Positions 44,383-46,553 of a stretch of 46,553 nt of DNA are shown piece after piece. The stretch is from positions 1-46,553 of the forward strand of contig JALEGQ010000190.1 of the NCBI GenBank assembly GCA_022763385.1. The letters run 5' to 3'. Source of the DNA: a bacterium. GTDB lineage: Bacteria > Bdellovibrionota_C > UBA2361 > RFPC01. Each line of letters opens with the position of its first letter. The first letter of the stretch is position 1. Below the pieces are notes generated by a model, which saw only the letters and a list, made by a program, of their open reading frames with translations, did no database searches and was not told the DNA's origin. The position numbers and the translations under genes were made by a program.

Positions 44383-45131
44383 ATGGAAGAACTTCTGGAA
44401 GAGCTTGGCCTTAATCGTAGCGAAAGCACGGTGCTCCTCTCCCTGCTTGATTCGGGGGCAAGCTCCGCGGCGCTGCTCGCTCGGCGGACAACCCTCAAGC
44501 GGACGACCGTCTACTCCGCCCTTTCTGAACTCGAGCGACTTGCTATCGTCAGGAGGATCAAGCGGGAGAACCGAACTGTTTTTCAGGCACTGAATCCAGA
44601 AGAGCTCACCGAACTTCTCCGTACTCAAGCGAAGGAAGAGTTTCAAAGCAGACTAAGTACCATTGAGCTCCTCGAACCGAGGCTCGAACGGTTTCCCCTT
44701 CGAAACCGCCATACGGTTGGAGGGTATGAAGTTACGTACACCCGAACGTTAAAGGGGGCACTGAATGTCCTCGATCAAGCCACTACTGTGGGATCTTTAA
44801 TCCGGTCACTGCATTTTATGGAGAATTCGGAGAGCGAGCGAGAGTTGCTTTAAAAGCAAACAAAAAAACGAAACCAAAGATTCGCGACATTGGAATTGAA
44901 GGACCCGGACTTACTGAGTGGAGGCAGTGTGCTCGGGGAAACCCAAACCATCAGGTACGAACGATACGCGGAGACTCAACGCTCTATACCGATCTCCTCC
45001 TGAGCAAAGGGGTCGTGAACCTCTTCAACTACAACCTCGATGAACCGATGGTGATCCAGATCCAACACCCAGATTACTTTCAATTCATGACCATGATATT
45101 CGATAAGCTCTGGATGGGAGCAAGCATCTGA
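44383..45131 (+). pseudogene. TrmB-family transcriptional regulator split by a one-base frameshift
   Basis: The ATG at 44383 (GGAGG just upstream) starts a winged-helix domain: LGLNRSESTVLLSLLDSGA, LARRTTLKRTTVYSALSEL. The frame stops at 44851-44853, giving 156 residues. In another frame, coding resumes without break up to TGA 45129-45131 (IRDIGIEGPGL, TIRGDSTLYTDLLLSKGVVN, HPDYFQFMTMIFDKLW), the C-terminal effector domain seen in bacterial TrmB proteins. One extra T in the TTTT run at 44815-44818 would join them as LHFYGEFGERA and give 249 residues, the family's normal length. So this is a recent pseudogene, a sequencing error or, less likely, a slippage-regulated gene. TrmB proteins normally respond to sugars. 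Confidence 0.8.
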
Positions 45132-45169
45132 CAACCAAATGACACACCAGAATGATGCGGTCTTTCCCC

Positions 45170-46553
45170 CTACTTCCCCAGCTCGGTAAGGCCGAACTCT
45201 TTTAACTTGTACAGTAGGGCTCGGTGGCTGATCTCGAGGAGTTTTGCGGCGTGTGTTCGGTTGCCCTTGGTTCGTTCAATGGCTTTCTTGATGAGGGTCA
45301 TCTCTAACGCTTTGGAGTGCTGTTTAATGGAGAGGTTCTCGTCGGAGAGGAGCTCTATTCCTGCACCATCAACTGGGAGGTTATCCTTGCCGAGCATAGC
45401 GCGTATTCCATCGGGAAGCGCTTCGAGAGTGAGGCTCTCTCCGTCGGTCATCACCAGGGCTCGTTCAATGGCGTTCTCCAGCTCGCGAATATTTCCTCGC
45501 CACTCATAGCAGAGCAGGGCCTTCATCACCTCTGGTTCGACCTTCTTGATAGCGAGTCCGAGCCGTTTGTTGTGCTTCTTCATAAAGTGCTCAACAAGTA
45601 CCGGGATATCTTCGGAACGCTCATGGAGGGGAGGAAGGTGAATCGCGACTACATTCAAGCGGTAAAAAAGGTCTTCTCGAAACCGTCCATCGATTACGTC
45701 CTGCTCGAGGTCTCGGAGGGTTGCAGCGATCACCCGGACGTCAATTGAGATACTGTGCTCATCACCAACGGGGCGGATCTGTTGCTCTTGTAGCGCCCGC
45801 AGGAGCTTGACCTGGAGGTGCGGAGGCATCTCACCGATCTCGTCAAGAAAGAGCGTTCCTCCGTTTGCCTCTTCAAAGAGTCCTTTCTTGTCGCGAGAAG
45901 CATCGGTAAAAGCTCCCTTTTTGTGGCCGAAGAGCTCAGACTCCATCAACGCTTCTGGGATGGCGCCACAGTTAATGGCGATAAACGGCTTCCCCCGACG
46001 GGGAGAGTTGTGGTGTACCGCCCGCGCAAGGAGCTCTTTTCCGGTCCCAGATTTTCCCGTGACCAGTACCGTGGTGTGAAACTGGGCAAGTCGTTTTACC
46101 TTTTCGAAGACTTCTTTCATCACCTTACTTTTGGCGATGATGTTTCCGAAGCTATACCGACCCTCAACTTCAGAGCGGAGCTCTTCGTTCTCTTTGCGGA
46201 GTTGCTCCCGTTCTTCTACTTTGCGGAGGGTGAGGATCAGCTCCTCAGGATCAAAGGGCTTTGAGATGTAGTCATAGGCCCCGCGTCGCATCGCTTCTAG
46301 GGCGAGTTCACTACTTCCAAAACCGGTCATGAGGATCACGGCGGTCTCAGGATTTGAGGTGTGGCACCGTTCGATGAATGCCATGCCATCCACCCCGGGC
46401 ATCCGCAGATCACAGAGCACGATATCAACGGGTTCCGAGTCGAGGATCTCAAAGGCTGGCTCAGCCGTTGCCGCTTCCTTTACCTGATATCCGGCAAGTT
46501 GGAGGTTTAAGCGGAGCGACGAGCGAAGGCTCTCTTCATCGTCCACGACCAAC
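45170..46553 (-). CDS. NtrC-family sigma54-dependent response regulator (N-terminus at window edge)
   Basis: The start is just outside the window; about 461 residues are present. The receiver domain begins VVDDEESLR, with phospho-acceptor Asp in VLCDLRMPG and Lys in YISKPFD. A linker helix leads to the AAA+ domain: Walker A GKSGTGKE, ELFGHKKGAFTDA (the sigma54-contact loop, GAFTDA for the usual GAFTGA), Walker B GGTLFLDEIGEM and an arginine-finger region GRFREDLFYRL. A Fis-type helix-turn-helix closes it (KGNRTHAAKLLEISHRALLYKL). It activates sigma54 promoters after phosphorylation by a sensor kinase, probably encoded beyond the right edge. Confidence 0.94.
   Translation of the reverse strand, partial: LVVDDEESLRSSLRLNLQLAGYQVKEAATAEPAFEILDSEPVDIVLCDLRMPGVDGMAFIERCHTSNPETAVILMTGFGSSELALEAMRRGAYDYISKPFDPEELILTLRKVEEREQLRKENEELRSEVEGRYSFGNIIAKSKVMKEVFEKVKRLAQFHTTVLVTGKSGTGKELLARAVHHNSPRRGKPFIAINCGAIPEALMESELFGHKKGAFTDASRDKKGLFEEANGGTLFLDEIGEMPPHLQVKLLRALQEQQIRPVGDEHSISIDVRVIAATLRDLEQDVIDGRFREDLFYRLNVVAIHLPPLHERSEDIPVLVEHFMKKHNKRLGLAIKKVEPEVMKALLCYEWRGNIRELENAIERALVMTDGESLTLEALPDGIRAMLGKDNLPVDGAGIELLSDENLSIKQHSKALEMTLIKKAIERTKGNRTHAAKLLEISHRALLYKLKEFGLTELGK

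Overview
The window looks like chromosomal DNA of a Gram-negative, deltaproteobacterial-grade bacterium (Bdellovibrionota, SAR324 or Desulfobacterota-like; I cannot place it further). The reasons are the order parA-parB-bactofilin-atpF'-atpF-atpH-atpA-atpG-atpD-atpC on one strand with atpB and atpE absent, a sigma54-dependent NtrC-type regulator, many lipoproteins and Sec signal peptides, and the MEP-pathway gene ispG. No rRNA, tRNA or CRISPR array was seen.

Layout. 1-4.7 kb: the 3' part of a secreted trypsin-like protease, a convergent 905-residue secreted protein, and a TPR membrane protein. 4.7-5.9 kb: a RAYT/Y1-type transposase gene bracketed by two copies of a REP-like palindrome; a third copy lies alone at 11.96 kb. 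5.9-12 kb: recJ, a membrane-anchored coiled-coil protein, rppH and a solitary GspE/PilB-type ATPase, all on the minus strand, then ispG on plus. 12-13.4 kb: a Cys/His-rich small lipoprotein and an atypical Ser/Thr kinase. 13.5-23.3 kb: the ATP synthase, bactofilin and parAB cluster with four parS sites. Between parB and the bactofilin gene lies a 510-bp non-coding stretch holding a 200-bp element that can fold like a cloverleaf, plus a partial second copy with a compensatory base-pair change. I regard this as the most unusual object in the window.

23.3-36 kb: accessory and housekeeping genes. They include a receiver/pseudo-HisKA protein, a BadF-type sugar kinase, a SNF2 helicase with its SWIM-domain partner, a zinc-protease-like lipoprotein, a TldD-type protease, a large secreted protein of unknown function and a GT4 glycosyltransferase. 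36-41.8 kb: a fatty-acid desaturase whose reading frame appears to start at ATT, then a sigma70-family factor preceded by two tandem dyads and a possible leader peptide, facing a two-gene operon of unknown proteins, one with GGDEF-like remnants. 41.8-46.5 kb: an alpha/beta hydrolase, a DUF4124 protein, a queuosine-precursor transporter, a TrmB-type regulator broken by one missing base, and an NtrC-family regulator cut by the window end.

The clearest working unit is the par/bactofilin/atp block: chromosome segregation, a cytoskeletal polymer and the peripheral plus F1 parts of ATP synthase read in one direction. Most other genes stand alone or in pairs. All functional statements come from reading motifs; no database search was possible.
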